In this document: positions 43,954 to 52,912 of the stretch, one piece after another
Layout of the letters: each line of letters opens with the position of its first letter
How positions within the stretch are numbered: the first letter of the stretch is position 1
Assembly (NCBI RefSeq): GCF_000211475.1
Contig: NC_015474.1
Location: 1 to 64,000, forward strand
DNA from: Pyrococcus sp. NA2
Lineage (GTDB): Archaea > Methanobacteriota_B > Thermococci > Thermococcales > Thermococcaceae
DNA length: 64,000 bases
Direction: 5' to 3'
Made by a program: the position numbers and the translations under genes
The notes under the pieces: generated by a model
Told to the model about the DNA's origin: nothing
Databases searched by the model: none
What the model saw: the letters and a program-made list of their open reading frames with translations, nothing else

Positions 43954-45846
43954 ATGCCGAAGTTTGATTACGAGGCCTTAGGACTTAAGGTCGGTCTTGA
44001 AATTCACAGACAACTCGACACTAAAAAGCTATTCTCTCCCGTGCCAAGCGAACTCAATGACAATGTTGACTTCACTTTTAAGAGAAGACTCAGGCCCACG
44101 ATGAGTGAACTCGGAGAGATCGATCCAGCGGCACTTGAGGAATTCAAGAAGGGAAGAATTTACGTGTATGAGGGCAACTATGAGCTTACAGATCTAGTGT
44201 ACATGGATGAGGAACCCCCAAGGGGTCCTGATAGAGAAGCCTTGGAGGTTGCTCTTCAGATAGCTTACCTCCTGAATGCAAAGCCCGTTGATGAGGTTTA
44301 CTACATGAGAAAAATTGTGATCGATGGTTCAAACGTTTCAGGTTTTCAGAGGACTGCAATAATAGCCACTGATGGAAAGGTTGAGACTCCCTGGGGAACC
44401 GTTGGAATTCCAACGATATGTCTTGAGGAGGATGCCGCAAGGATAATAGAAAGAAAGGATAAAGAGGTCATTTACAGACTAGATAGACTGGGAATCCCCC
44501 TGATTGAAATAAGCACCACTCCAGATATCCATCATCCAGAACAGGCAAAGGTTGTCGCGAAGTTCATAGGAGATGCCCTTAGGGCTACTAGGAAGGTTAA
44601 ACGTGGACTTGGAACAATAAGGCAAGATCTAAACGTTTCTATAAAGGGTGGTGCAAGGATAGAGATTAAGGGTGTGCAGGAGCTCGACCTCATCCCAATA
44701 ATAATCGAGAGGGAGGTGGAGAGACAGCTCAACCTCCTTAAGATAAGGGATGAGTTAAGAAGGAGAGGAGTTAAGCCTGAGGATATTAAGGAAGAATTCT
44801 ATGACGTGACTGACGTATTCCAGAACACCAAATCAAAAATAATTTCAAGAGTCATAAAGAAGGGAGGAAAAGTTCTTGCGATAAAGCTGCCGAAGTTTAG
44901 AGGCTTAATCGGAATGGAAATTCAACCCGGAAGAAGATTAGGGACTGAGTTTGCAGATAGGGCTAAAAAATACGTTCCAGGGATATTCCACATAGACGAG
45001 CTTCCAAACTATGGGATAAGTGAAGAGGAAGTCAAAAAGGTAACAGAAAGGCTCAACTTAGGTGAAGAAGATGCCTTCGTTCTAGTTGCAGCCGAAGAGG
45101 AGAGGGCAAAAAATGCCCTAAGGGAGGTCATTAAGAGAGCGAGAGAGGCAATAGAAGGTGTTCCTGAGGAAACTAGAAGAGCACTTCCTGACGGAAATAC
45201 CGAGTACATGAGGCCTCTTCCTGGGAAGGCGAGGATGTATCCGGAAACTGACATACCTCCAATAAGAATATCCGATGAGCTAAAGAGGAAAATAAAGGAG
45301 AATTTACCAGAATTGCCTCAGGCAAAGGTAGAGAGGTACGTTAGAGAGTACAAGATTGACAGAAGCTTAGCTCAAACTCTCGTTGATGACGAGAGGGATG
45401 AGATATTTGAAGAGCTCGTCAAGATGGGAGTTAAGCCTTCCCTGGCAGCTTCTGTCCTAGTTGTCGTTCTCAAGGGACTTAGAAAGGAAGTTCCAACAGA
45501 GAACATAACTGACGAGCACATAAGGGAAGCCTTCAAGCTGTACTTAGAAGGGAAGATAGCAAAGGAAGCTTTTGAGGAGATATTCAAGGAGTTAGCAAGG
45601 AACCCAGAAAAGAGCGCAAGCCAAATAGCAGAGGAAAAAGGATTAACACTCTTGAGCGAAGAAGAAGTAGAAAAGATAGTTCAGGAAGTGATAACTCAGA
45701 ACATTGAAGTCGTTAAGGCCAAGGGAATGGGGGCGATGGGACTTATAATGGGGAGGGTAATGGCAAAGGTAAGGGGAAAGGCCGATGGAAAGCTCGTGAG
45801 TCAGATAGTTAAAAGGAAGATCCAAGAGATAACCCAGGGAGGATGA
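43954..45846 (+). CDS. gatE: Glutamyl-tRNA(Gln) amidotransferase subunit E
   Basis: A 630-aa GatB-family kinase/transamidase that phosphorylates and amidates Glu on tRNA-Gln. [14 protein letters not shown] marks the N-terminus; [21 protein letters not shown] is the central signature. A GAD insertion (residues ~290-400) and a C-terminal YqeY-like tail ([20 protein letters not shown]) are visible. ATG 43954 fits the site ggggtga better than GTG 43945. Works with GatD to supply Gln-tRNA, in line with archaea lacking a GlnRS. Confidence 0.95.
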   Translation: MPKFDYEALGLKVGLEIHRQLDTKKLFSPVPSELNDNVDFTFKRRLRPTMSELGEIDPAALEEFKKGRIYVYEGNYELTDLVYMDEEPPRGPDREALEVALQIAYLLNAKPVDEVYYMRKIVIDGSNVSGFQRTAIIATDGKVETPWGTVGIPTICLEEDAARIIERKDKEVIYRLDRLGIPLIEISTTPDIHHPEQAKVVAKFIGDALRATRKVKRGLGTIRQDLNVSIKGGARIEIKGVQELDLIPIIIEREVERQLNLLKIRDELRRRGVKPEDIKEEFYDVTDVFQNTKSKIISRVIKKGGKVLAIKLPKFRGLIGMEIQPGRRLGTEFADRAKKYVPGIFHIDELPNYGISEEEVKKVTERLNLGEEDAFVLVAAEEERAKNALREVIKRAREAIEGVPEETRRALPDGNTEYMRPLPGKARMYPETDIPPIRISDELKRKIKENLPELPQAKVERYVREYKIDRSLAQTLVDDERDEIFEELVKMGVKPSLAASVLVVVLKGLRKEVPTENITDEHIREAFKLYLEGKIAKEAFEEIFKELARNPEKSASQIAEEKGLTLLSEEEVEKIVQEVITQNIEVVKAKGMGAMGLIMGRVMAKVRGKADGKLVSQIVKRKIQEITQGG

Positions 45847-45848
45847 GG

Positions 45849-47801
45849 ATGAAGGAGGAGATGAGTAGCGTTGACATAAGGTACATAGTCCAAGAGTTAA
45901 AGGAGGAGTTAAAGGGAGCAAGGATAGATAAAGTTTATCACGAAGGAGATGAAGTAAGGATAAAACTGCATAAGACAGGAGAAGGAAGAAGAGACCTGAT
46001 AATCGAGGCAGGTAAGAGATTACACTTAACGACGTACATAAAGGAGTCTTCTTCCTCCCCTTCCTCTTTTGCCATGCTCCTAAGGAAGTACTTAAGTGGG
46101 GCATTTGTCGACGAGATAGAGCAACACGATTTCGATAGGATAGTTAAAATAAGGGTGGGAAAATTCACGATTATAGCTGAACTGTTCAGAAGAGGAAATG
46201 TAATCCTCGTGGATGAGAATAACGTTATCCTAGGTGCGATAAGATATGAGGAATTCAAGGATAGGAGCATAAAGCCAAAGCACGAGTATAAGTTCCCACC
46301 AGCTAGGGAAAATCCGCTAGAGGTATCCTTTGATAAGTTTGTTGAGCTGATTAAAGGTGAAGATACAGAGATAGTAAGAGCACTGGCAAGGAAACTTAAC
46401 ATGGGGGGATTGTACGCAGAAGAAATACTCCTCAGAGCTGAGGTGAACAAGAAAAAGAGAACCAGCGAACTTAGTGAGGAGGAATTAAAGAGGATATACG
46501 AAAAAATGAAGGAAGTTTTTAATGCGCCCAAGAAGCCAAACATAGTCTATAAGGATGGAAGGATGGTTGATGTAGTTCCCATCGACTTAAGATGGTATGA
46601 CGGATATGAGAAGGTATACTTTGATACCTTCAGCAAGGCTCTTGATGAATACTTTGGAAAGCTGACGATAGAAAAGGCCAGAGAAGAGAAAACTAAAAAG
46701 CTCGAAGAAAAGAAGAAACAACTAATTGCCACACTAAAAAGACAAGAAAATATGATAAAGGGCTTTAAGGAAGAAATGAGAAGAAACCAGGAAATAGCAG
46801 ATCTCATATATGCAAATTATCAGCTCGTGGATAATCTCCTCAAAGAACTATCGAAGGCCGTTGAAAGGCTCGGCTGGGAGGAATTAATTAGGAGAGTTGA
46901 AGAGGGTAAAAAGAAGGGAAATAGGATAGCGATGATGATAAAATCGATAAATCCCCAGGAAAATTCTGTAACCATTGAGATTGAGGATAAAAAGGTGAGA
47001 CTATACATAGATAGGGACATAAACGAAAATGCAGAGATATACTATGAGAAGGCCAAAAAAGCAAAACACAAGCTCGAAGGAGCAAAGAAAGCTTACGAAG
47101 AACTAAAGAAAAAGTTAGAGCAGGTGGAAAAGGAGATAGAGGAGGAAGAAAAGAAAGTCCAAGTGAAGAAGATAGAGAGAAGAAAGAAGAAGTGGTTTGA
47201 GAAGTTCAGGTGGTTCATAAGTAGTGAGGGCTTCCTCGTGATTGGGGGCAAAGACGCTACAACAAATGAAATTGTTGTTAGAAAGTACATGGGAGAAAAT
47301 GACATCTATTGTCATGCAGACATTTGGGGAGCACCTCACGTCATAATCAAGGATGGTAGAAGGGCCAGCGAAAAAACGATATTCGAGGCCTGTCAGTTCG
47401 CGGTTTCCATGAGTAGAGCTTGGAGCGAAGGCCTTTATTCAGCAGATGCATACTGGGTTTATCCCGAACAGGTGAAAAAGCAAGCACCTAGTGGGGAATT
47501 TCTACCCAAGGGTGCATTCATGGTTTATGGAAAAAGGAATTGGATGCATGGTATTCCCCTTAAATTGGCCGTGGGAATAATTAGATATGAAGGGGAAGAC
47601 CTTGTGATGTGTGGCCCCGTTGATGCGGTGAGGAAGCATGCAAAAAGATACGTTGTGATTAGACCTGGAGATACAAAGAAGAGCGAGCTAGTAAAGAGGA
47701 TAAAGAAGATATTTGAGAAGTGGGGGTACAAGGTACCTGAAGAGGACATAATGTCTGTCCTACCTCCAGGAGAAGGGGATATAATCGAGGTGGTGGAGTA
47801 A
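45849..47801 (+). CDS. RqcH/NFACT-family ribosome-associated quality-control protein
   Basis: A 650-aa NFACT protein. The NFACT-N domain starts DIRYIVQELKEELKGARIDKVYH; a helix-hairpin-helix region and long coiled coil (residues ~270-460, ELKKKLEQVEKEIEEEEKK) follow. The NFACT-R domain has KWFEKFRWFISSEGFLVIGGKDA and a C-terminal segment. Homologues bind 60S/50S subunits with peptidyl-tRNA and add Ala-type tails. ATG 45849 sits after gggagg at six bases; ATG 45843 and 45861 are possible. Confidence 0.88.
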   Translation: MKEEMSSVDIRYIVQELKEELKGARIDKVYHEGDEVRIKLHKTGEGRRDLIIEAGKRLHLTTYIKESSSSPSSFAMLLRKYLSGAFVDEIEQHDFDRIVKIRVGKFTIIAELFRRGNVILVDENNVILGAIRYEEFKDRSIKPKHEYKFPPARENPLEVSFDKFVELIKGEDTEIVRALARKLNMGGLYAEEILLRAEVNKKKRTSELSEEELKRIYEKMKEVFNAPKKPNIVYKDGRMVDVVPIDLRWYDGYEKVYFDTFSKALDEYFGKLTIEKAREEKTKKLEEKKKQLIATLKRQENMIKGFKEEMRRNQEIADLIYANYQLVDNLLKELSKAVERLGWEELIRRVEEGKKKGNRIAMMIKSINPQENSVTIEIEDKKVRLYIDRDINENAEIYYEKAKKAKHKLEGAKKAYEELKKKLEQVEKEIEEEEKKVQVKKIERRKKKWFEKFRWFISSEGFLVIGGKDATTNEIVVRKYMGENDIYCHADIWGAPHVIIKDGRRASEKTIFEACQFAVSMSRAWSEGLYSADAYWVYPEQVKKQAPSGEFLPKGAFMVYGKRNWMHGIPLKLAVGIIRYEGEDLVMCGPVDAVRKHAKRYVVIRPGDTKKSELVKRIKKIFEKWGYKVPEEDIMSVLPPGEGDIIEVVE

Positions 47802-48247
47802 TGAGAGATATTTTCCCCTTGTACTCCCTTGCTAGAGAGTTAGCTAGGGATCTTGTATTTGAGGTTGACGATGATGTTGTAACGCTATCCGTTAAAGGGG
47901 TTATGATAGCAAAAGTTAACTCCACTTCCTACAATTTCTCGTTCTTTGAAGTCTCCGAGGATGAGATAATTCTCGCCCTTCAAGCTTCTGGCTACATAGT
48001 GTACTTGGGAATAGAGAGTGATAGTGAAATAAACGAAGAGGCACTTCCCTCCATTGGGAAGATACTAATTTCTGAACTCATGCCCCCGGTTAACTTGCTT
48101 ATAGAGAAGGCCAAAGAGCTCGGATACTCGGGGGCAGATATATTGTTGGATGATGACATGTCTCCAACGTTGAAGGAGGCGATGTACGAGATATTGATGA
48201 AGCATAGGAAAGGGAGAACTCCATTTGAGCAGTTTGAAGTAGCTTAG
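47801..48247 (+). CDS. Conserved archaeal protein, unknown function
   Basis: A 148-aa soluble protein (DIFPLYSLARELARDLVFEV) with mixed alpha/beta pattern. No named motif. Starts in a TAATG overlap with the RqcH gene, so likely cotranslated, which hints at a role alongside ribosome quality control or translation. The last residues overlap the convergent radical SAM gene by four bases. Confidence 0.72.
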   Translation: MRDIFPLYSLARELARDLVFEVDDDVVTLSVKGVMIAKVNSTSYNFSFFEVSEDEIILALQASGYIVYLGIESDSEINEEALPSIGKILISELMPPVNLLIEKAKELGYSGADILLDDDMSPTLKEAMYEILMKHRKGRTPFEQFEVA

Positions 48248-49077
48248 GGGACTAGATGAGAACCGTCGCAGGTTGGATAAGAGTAGTACCCTTCCCTACA
48301 TGAGCCGAAGGTTATTCCCTTGCTCTCTATAATTCTCCTAGCCTCCTCGAGTATCTTCATTCGAATGTCCTTTTTTAAGTACATATAACCCTCATGTCTT
48401 TCAGTATACAAAGGTTCCAGCCTCCTCATGAGCTCTGGAAACTTAGCTCTCATTCTAGCCCTTATATCTGGCCTAAGTTTCAAGGTTGAGACCGTTATGT
48501 GGCTGACAAAGCTAAGGGCTTTTACAGTTTCCTCAAAGTCTTCCCAAGTATAATAAGGGATTATAGGGTCAATCCTGGCATATACTGGTATTCCTTCCTT
48601 TTTGGCCTTCTTAAGGGCCCTTATCCTATCCCTGGGTGATGGGGCATTTGGTTCTAGCATCTTAGCCTTGCCTTCATCTATCGTGGTAACCGTTACGCCA
48701 ACTGCACACCTCAATTCCTTTAGAATGTCAAGATCTCTCTCAAAGATATTCGATTTCGTCAAAAGTAAACATCTCACGTCATATCTCTTGAAGAGTTCAA
48801 GAACCTTCCTCGTTATTCCCAGTTGCCTCTCTATCGTGGGGTAGGGATCTGAGGAGTAGGACATCGCAATTATGTACCTCTTGTCAAACTTCCTCAACTC
48901 CCTTTCTAATTGAGGAAGGAGATTTTCTTTAACCCTAACTTTGAAAGCCTTTGGAATGTAACCTGTTATGTAACAGTAAATGCAGGCATGATCGCAACCA
49001 GTGTAAGGGTTTAGAGTATATTTAAATGGACATGTACAGAGCTTAGACTTCCAGGGATCAAACGGTCTTATGTACAT
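48244..49077 (-). CDS. SplB/Rv2578c-type radical SAM protein
   Basis: A 277-aa radical SAM enzyme. The SAM cluster motif is GCDHACIYCYI (CX3CX2C) near residue 28. An early CTC pair (KLCTCPFKYTLNPYTG) precedes it, and MSYSSDPYPTIE near 92 is the family's typical TIM-barrel continuation. Family members include the spore photoproduct lyase relatives; the substrate of the archaeal branch is unknown. ATG 49077 is chosen over TTG 49092 for its upstream gagg. Divergent from osmC. Confidence 0.82.
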   Translation of the reverse strand: MYIRPFDPWKSKLCTCPFKYTLNPYTGCDHACIYCYITGYIPKAFKVRVKENLLPQLERELRKFDKRYIIAMSYSSDPYPTIERQLGITRKVLELFKRYDVRCLLLTKSNIFERDLDILKELRCAVGVTVTTIDEGKAKMLEPNAPSPRDRIRALKKAKKEGIPVYARIDPIIPYYTWEDFEETVKALSFVSHITVSTLKLRPDIRARMRAKFPELMRRLEPLYTERHEGYMYLKKDIRMKILEEARRIIESKGITFGSCREGYYSYPTCDGSHLVP

Positions 49078-49095
49078 CTCTATCTGCCTCAACGC

Positions 49096-49106
49096 AAAGG
49101 TATAAG
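49096..49106 (+). promoter_or_regulatory. TATA-like element for osmC
   Basis: The element ataaggtat-like run aaggtataaga lies about 25-30 bases before GTG 49131, consistent with a leaderless osmC mRNA. Confidence 0.4.
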
Positions 49107-49130
49107 AACGTAACCCACATCTTTAAATGG

Positions 49131-49571
49131 GTGAAATTCGTGACAAGTAAAGTCAAGGGAAGGGTAAAGTGGGTAGAAGGGGAACAGTTCATAGGAAGAA
49201 TTGAAGGCGATCAATGCTCCGTAATACTTGGAGAAGGTGGGATAAGTCCAATGAAACTCTTATTGTTAAGCGTTGCTGGATGCACTAGCTACGACGTAGT
49301 CATGATTTTAAAGAAGATGAGGGAACCCATCAAGGGGCTTGAAGTTGAAATCGAGGGTATAAGGAGAGAAGAACATCCGAGAATATATAAAGAGGTTGTG
49401 ATACGCTACAAGATCTATGGGAACGTTGACGAAAAGAAAGCGAGGAGGGCCATAGAACTAAGTCAGGAAAAGTATTGTTCGGCATCAGCTCACCTAAAGC
49501 TTAGCGGAACGGATGTGAAGTACACCCTCGAGATTATAAGGGAGGATGAGCCTCCATCCCAACTGAGTTGA
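49131..49571 (+). CDS. OsmC/Ohr-family protein
   Basis: A 146-aa OsmC-like protein. VAGCTSYDVVMILKKMREPI (Cys near 52) and SQEKYCSASAHLKLSG (Cys near 118) are the two redox cysteines of the family, which reduces organic hydroperoxides. GTG 49131 without a ribosome-binding site suggests a leaderless mRNA. The stop codon lies inside a C/D sRNA. Confidence 0.88.
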   Translation: MKFVTSKVKGRVKWVEGEQFIGRIEGDQCSVILGEGGISPMKLLLLSVAGCTSYDVVMILKKMREPIKGLEVEIEGIRREEHPRIYKEVVIRYKIYGNVDEKKARRAIELSQEKYCSASAHLKLSGTDVKYTLEIIREDEPPSQLS

Positions 49572-49597
49572 TGATGAATGCACATCAGGCTGACACT
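49540..49597 (+). ncRNA. Box C/D sRNA overlapping the osmC 3' end
   Basis: C box AGGATGA (49543-49549, one mismatch), guide gcctccatcccaa, D' CTGA (49563-49566), C' ATGATGA (49571-49577), guide atgcacatcagg, D CTGA (49590-49593). The C'/D half is perfect. The first half runs through the last osmC codons, so the RNA is either processed from the osmC mRNA or has an internal promoter. Targets were not identified. Confidence 0.78.
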
Positions 49598-49600
49598 AAC

Positions 49601-49617
49601 TTTTTACCCATTTTTTC
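49601..49617 (+). terminator. T-rich terminator after osmC/sRNA
   Basis: Two T-runs (tttttaccca, ttttttccc) follow the D box within eight bases, typical of archaeal termination. Confidence 0.45.
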
Positions 49618-49641
49618 CCATCTCATTCCTGGGGATATAAA

Positions 49642-50424
49642 ATGGCAAATATACCAAAGAGCCATCCAAGATATTGGAGCCTTCTGTATAGGGAAAAGAT
49701 AATAGAGGGAATGGAAAAAGGGATAACGGCAAAGGCAGGGCTAATAGCTCACGGAAGAGGGGAGGCTTTTGATTATCTAATTGGAGAAAAGACCATACCT
49801 CCAGCGGAAGAGGCGATGAAAGTCGCAGTTGCCAAGCTGTTGTTAGCTAAACATCCTGTTATATCTGTGAACGGCAATGTTGCAGCCTTGGTTCCTAAAG
49901 AGACAGTTGAACTTGCAAATGTCGTTGGAGCAAAGCTAGAAGTTAACTTATTTTACAGAACGGAGGAGAGGGTGAGAAAGATCGCTGAAGTTCTAAGAGA
50001 AGCTGGAGCAAAGGAGGTTCTAGGATTAAAACCAACGAAAAGAATTCCAGGTCTAGAAAGTGAGAGAGGAAAAGTCGATGAAGAGGGCATATGGAAGGCG
50101 GATGTTGTGCTTGTACCTCTAGAAGATGGTGACAGAACAGAGGCCCTAGTGAGGATGGGGAAGTTCGTGATAACAGTTGACCTAAACCCACTCTCGAGAT
50201 CTGCAAGGATGGCCCACGTTACAATAGTCGACAACATAATAAGGGCATATCCCAAAATGATTGAACTTGCAAAGGAGATGAAGAGACTATCCAGGGAAAA
50301 GCTCGAGGAGATTGTAAAGATGTATGATAACAATAGAATATTGAGCGAAGTTCTCCTTTACATTAGAGATAGGTTAACAAGACTTGCTGAAGAAGGGATT
50401 TGGAAGAGGAAGGAACTTAGTTGA
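49642..50424 (+). CDS. 4-phosphopantoate--beta-alanine ligase (phosphopantothenate synthetase)
   Basis: A 260-aa archaeal enzyme of CoA biosynthesis that joins 4-phosphopantoate with beta-alanine using ATP. The sequence [14 protein letters not shown] near residue 35, [15 protein letters not shown] and [13 protein letters not shown] match the DUF137/COG1701 family. [18 protein letters not shown] closes the domain. ATG 49642 follows ggggat. CoaBC at 24635 carries out the next two steps. Confidence 0.88.
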   Translation: MANIPKSHPRYWSLLYREKIIEGMEKGITAKAGLIAHGRGEAFDYLIGEKTIPPAEEAMKVAVAKLLLAKHPVISVNGNVAALVPKETVELANVVGAKLEVNLFYRTEERVRKIAEVLREAGAKEVLGLKPTKRIPGLESERGKVDEEGIWKADVVLVPLEDGDRTEALVRMGKFVITVDLNPLSRSARMAHVTIVDNIIRAYPKMIELAKEMKRLSREKLEEIVKMYDNNRILSEVLLYIRDRLTRLAEEGIWKRKELS

Positions 50425-50950
50425 ATGGCTTCCCAAACTCATTATAGCTCACTTTTTCCCACTCAATTTTCGGTTCTTTTGGAGACTTTTTCTCAGCTGG
50501 ATAGCCAATGCCAATTATGCACAGAACCCGATAATTCTTGGGAAGCTTGAGAATTTCTCTAACGTACTCTTCAGCGCTCTTTTCTTCACTATGCATCCTA
50601 TTTCTTATCTGCACCCAAAAGGAACTTAGTCCAAGAGCATAAGAGGCTAAATGGATGTGTTCAGCTACTATGCTTGCATCTTCAATCCAAACATCACTCT
50701 TACTTTCGTCGGCTGTGACGACAATTGCCAAGGGAGCCGTAGCCAGGCCAGCGGCACCAAGTTTTGCTTTTGCCAATGCTTTGAGCTTGTCCTTATCATC
50801 CACGATGATAAAGTGCCAAGGTCTTTTGTTAAAGGAGCTTGGAGATAGAAAAGCCGCTTCAAGCAATTTTTCTATTAACTCCCTGGGAATTTGCTTATCT
50901 TTAAAGCGTCTTATACTTCTTCTCTTTTTGAGAACTTCAAAAAATTCCAC
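50417..50950 (-). CDS. Nitroreductase-family flavoprotein
   Basis: A 177-aa nitroreductase-family protein with [17 protein letters not shown] (FMN-binding RRSIR) at the N-terminus, [19 protein letters not shown] near 45, and [14 protein letters not shown] at the C-terminus. NAD(P)H-dependent reduction of a quinone or nitro-type substrate is expected. GTG 50950 is chosen because ggaggtgag precedes it. Converges with the ligase gene. Confidence 0.85.
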   Translation of the reverse strand: MEFFEVLKKRRSIRRFKDKQIPRELIEKLLEAAFLSPSSFNKRPWHFIIVDDKDKLKALAKAKLGAAGLATAPLAIVVTADESKSDVWIEDASIVAEHIHLASYALGLSSFWVQIRNRMHSEEKSAEEYVREILKLPKNYRVLCIIGIGYPAEKKSPKEPKIEWEKVSYNEFGKPFN

Positions 50951-50995
50951 AAACTCACCTCCATCCTCTAAATTAGGGAAACACAATGATCGACT

Positions 50996-51130
50996 TCACT
51001 TCAAAAATATCCTCATAAGTAACCTTTTCACCTTGGAGATGACTGACACGCGCTCAATATTCTCTAAATCTTGCCGAGATTCCTTTGCCCATAATTCTGC
51101 CTCTTTCTTCTTCATCTCATAGCGCGACAT
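50996..51130 (-). CDS. Possible small ORF, 44 aa
   Basis: A short minus-strand frame encodes a charged N-terminal half (MSRYEMKKKEAELWAKESRQ) and a basic, hydrophobic end (VISKVKRLLMRIFLK). No good ribosome-binding site precedes ATG 51130, so it may not be translated. The 230-base gap between the nitroreductase and the HTH gene holds nothing else that I can name. Confidence 0.25.
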   Translation of the reverse strand: MSRYEMKKKEAELWAKESRQDLENIERVSVISKVKRLLMRIFLK

Positions 51131-51183
51131 TGGATCTTTTATCGATAAACTCAAATTCGTCACCTCTTAACATGGAAACTTGC

Positions 51184-51903
51184 TCAGAGTGTACTAACAA
51201 GCTTCCTAAGACCAGTTATTAACTCAGTTTCATTCTCCGCCCTTGATACAACTAGAGGAACTCTCTCCTTCTCAGCTATTTTGACCGCTAACTCATCCAA
51301 CCTTTTAACGCCATGAAGAACGACCATTGCAGGCTTAAGCCCCTGAACCCTGACAGCTATCATCGGACTTCTGCCGGTGGTCACCTTCGTGAAAACTAGA
51401 GCTCTCTCAGTTGTCCATCCATAGAGCTTGAGAAACTCTTCAGCCGACATCTCAAGGATTGCCTGTATGCTGTCAACCACGGTGTATCCATAAATTTTCC
51501 TGTCAATTAGGTCTGGATTCGCAACTATCTCACCCTTAACGGCCTCTACTATGTCCTTAACTGTGACTGGAATGTCAAACTCCCTAATGTCCAATATTGC
51601 ATTCGTCGGTATCTCGCTACTTAAAGTCCTGCTAAATGCCTTAATGACGTTTCCACCTCTCTTTTCATCTATTTCTATAAGTGCCTCAACGAACTTCCTT
51701 ATAGTTGAAGCTCCAGGACTCTTCCTTCTTCCCCCCTCATAATCACTAATCACTGAGGAAGAAACTCCCAAATACTCGGCAAGTTCAGTTTGGCTGATTC
51801 CAAATATCTCCCTCCACTTTCTCATGGTTTTCCCCGGGTCAGGAGATAGGACAATCTCACCGGCTATCCTCTTAGCCAATATCTCCTTCTCCTTCTCAAA
51901 CAT
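51184..51903 (-). CDS. Archaeal HTH (XRE-type) transcriptional regulator with C-terminal ligand domain
   Basis: A 239-aa regulator. A helix-turn-helix spans about residues 28-60 (KWREIFGISQTELAEYLGVS and SVISDYEGGRR). The rest is the conserved domain of COG1395 archaeal regulators. The earlier frame to 51960 is less likely: a TATA-like element catttatattc is about 33 bases before ATG 51903 and lies inside the alternative coding region. It partly overlaps the UDG tail, giving it its own promoter. Ligand unknown. Confidence 0.78.
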   Translation of the reverse strand: MFEKEKEILAKRIAGEIVLSPDPGKTMRKWREIFGISQTELAEYLGVSSSVISDYEGGRRKSPGASTIRKFVEALIEIDEKRGGNVIKAFSRTLSSEIPTNAILDIREFDIPVTVKDIVEAVKGEIVANPDLIDRKIYGYTVVDSIQAILEMSAEEFLKLYGWTTERALVFTKVTTGRSPMIAVRVQGLKPAMVVLHGVKRLDELAVKIAEKERVPLVVSRAENETELITGLRKLVSTL

Positions 51904-51929
51904 ATATTTAATTACTACATAGGTTGAAT

Positions 51930-51940
51930 ATAAATGTTTC
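51930..51940 (-). promoter_or_regulatory. TATA box for the HTH regulator
   Basis: On minus the sequence is acatttatatt, at a distance from ATG 51903 that fits a short or absent leader. It lies immediately after the UDG coding region starts to end. Confidence 0.45.
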
Positions 51941-51949
51941 GGCAATTGC

Positions 51950-52543
51950 CTAAATTCCAAGTGATGCGAGAAGGGCCTTTAACTTTTTGAAATCCTCTTC
52001 AAGCTCTTTTCTAAGTTGAGGCCTATACAAGGCTACAGCTGGATGATACATTGGAATTATGTAGAGCTTACCGAACAACGTTCTCGCCTCAAAAACTTTT
52101 CCATGCACCTTGCTTATTGGCTCAACAGCGAATCCATACTTCCTCAGTATGTAACCCATTGAGAATCTTCCAAGGGTCACAATGACCTTGGGCCTTATTA
52201 TATCTATTTGGGCATCCAGATATGGGGAACAGGCCTTAATCTCCTCTTCAGTGGGATCTCTGTTGTTTGGGGGCCTGCACTTAACGATGTTCGTGATGTA
52301 AACTTCATTTCTGCTTAATCCTATGCTTTTCAAGAGTTCATCAAGGACTTTTCCAGCCTTTCCGACAAAAGGTAGACCCATTTGATCCTCCCAATATCCT
52401 GGCGCTTCACCAACGAACATTACCTTAGCATTATAGCTACCATCTCCAGGGACTGGATTAGTTCTGAGTTCCCATAGGGGACATTTTTTGCAGTTCTTTA
52501 TTCTTTCCTCAAGTTTTTTCATCAGTTCCTCTTTTGAAGGCAC
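51950..52543 (-). CDS. udg: Type-4 uracil-DNA glycosylase (Fe-S)
   Basis: A 197-aa family-4 UDG that excises uracil from deaminated cytosine, important at high temperature. Motif A is GEAPGYWEDQMGLPFVG near residue 48, motif B is HPAVALYRP near 170. Four [4Fe-4S] cysteines are C-x2-C in NCKKCPLW near 17-20, KCRPPNNRDPT and KACSPYL. GTG 52543 is preferred because aggtgat precedes it; GTG 52552 lies in that site. Third gene of a three-gene operon. Confidence 0.93.
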   Translation of the reverse strand: MPSKEELMKKLEERIKNCKKCPLWELRTNPVPGDGSYNAKVMFVGEAPGYWEDQMGLPFVGKAGKVLDELLKSIGLSRNEVYITNIVKCRPPNNRDPTEEEIKACSPYLDAQIDIIRPKVIVTLGRFSMGYILRKYGFAVEPISKVHGKVFEARTLFGKLYIIPMYHPAVALYRPQLRKELEEDFKKLKALLASLGI

Positions 52544-52548
52544 AAAAA

Positions 52549-52908
52549 TCACCTTTTAACCGGAAGTCTTGCCTGGGAGAGGTATGCCTGGAGGAGTTCA
52601 ACCCAAGCCGTGTAATAGCCTCTTTCATAGTCATCCCTGAACTCCTGCTCCTTTATCTCTTCAAATCTCCTTAGGAGTGATTCTATTTCCCCAGGATCTG
52701 GATCATTAAGTAACTTAAATATAAGTGAATCAGAGTCATTATCCTTTATTGCACTCATAAACCCATTTATTGCCTTTAAATATCCTCTTCCCCACTCATC
52801 ATCTTTTACAAGCTTAGAAAGCTTTTCTAAGTGAGACTTTGCCTTATCGAAGTCTCTCCTCAACAACGCCCTTAAAAACATCTCCATCCTCATCTCCCTG
52901 GCAGGCAT
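52549..52908 (-). CDS. Helical protein between TIM barrel and UDG, unknown function
   Basis: A 119-aa all-helical protein (MFLRALLRRDFDKAKSHLEK) with two TPR-like helical pairs and aromatic-rich C-terminus (RDDYERGYYTAWVELLQAYL). No catalytic motif. ATG 52908 follows ggaggtgaag and it starts four bases after the TIM-barrel gene. Operon position suggests a partner of UDG or the TIM-barrel protein (inference). Confidence 0.75.
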   Translation of the reverse strand: MPAREMRMEMFLRALLRRDFDKAKSHLEKLSKLVKDDEWGRGYLKAINGFMSAIKDNDSDSLIFKLLNDPDPGEIESLLRRFEEIKEQEFRDDYERGYYTAWVELLQAYLSQARLPVKR

Positions 52909-52912
52909 CTCT

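Noticed and set aside
51904-51960. N-terminal extension of the HTH regulator (EFRQLPKHLYSTYVVIKY)
   Set aside because: It overlaps the TATA-like element and the UDG 3' end, and lacks a ribosome-binding site. ATG 51903 fits better.
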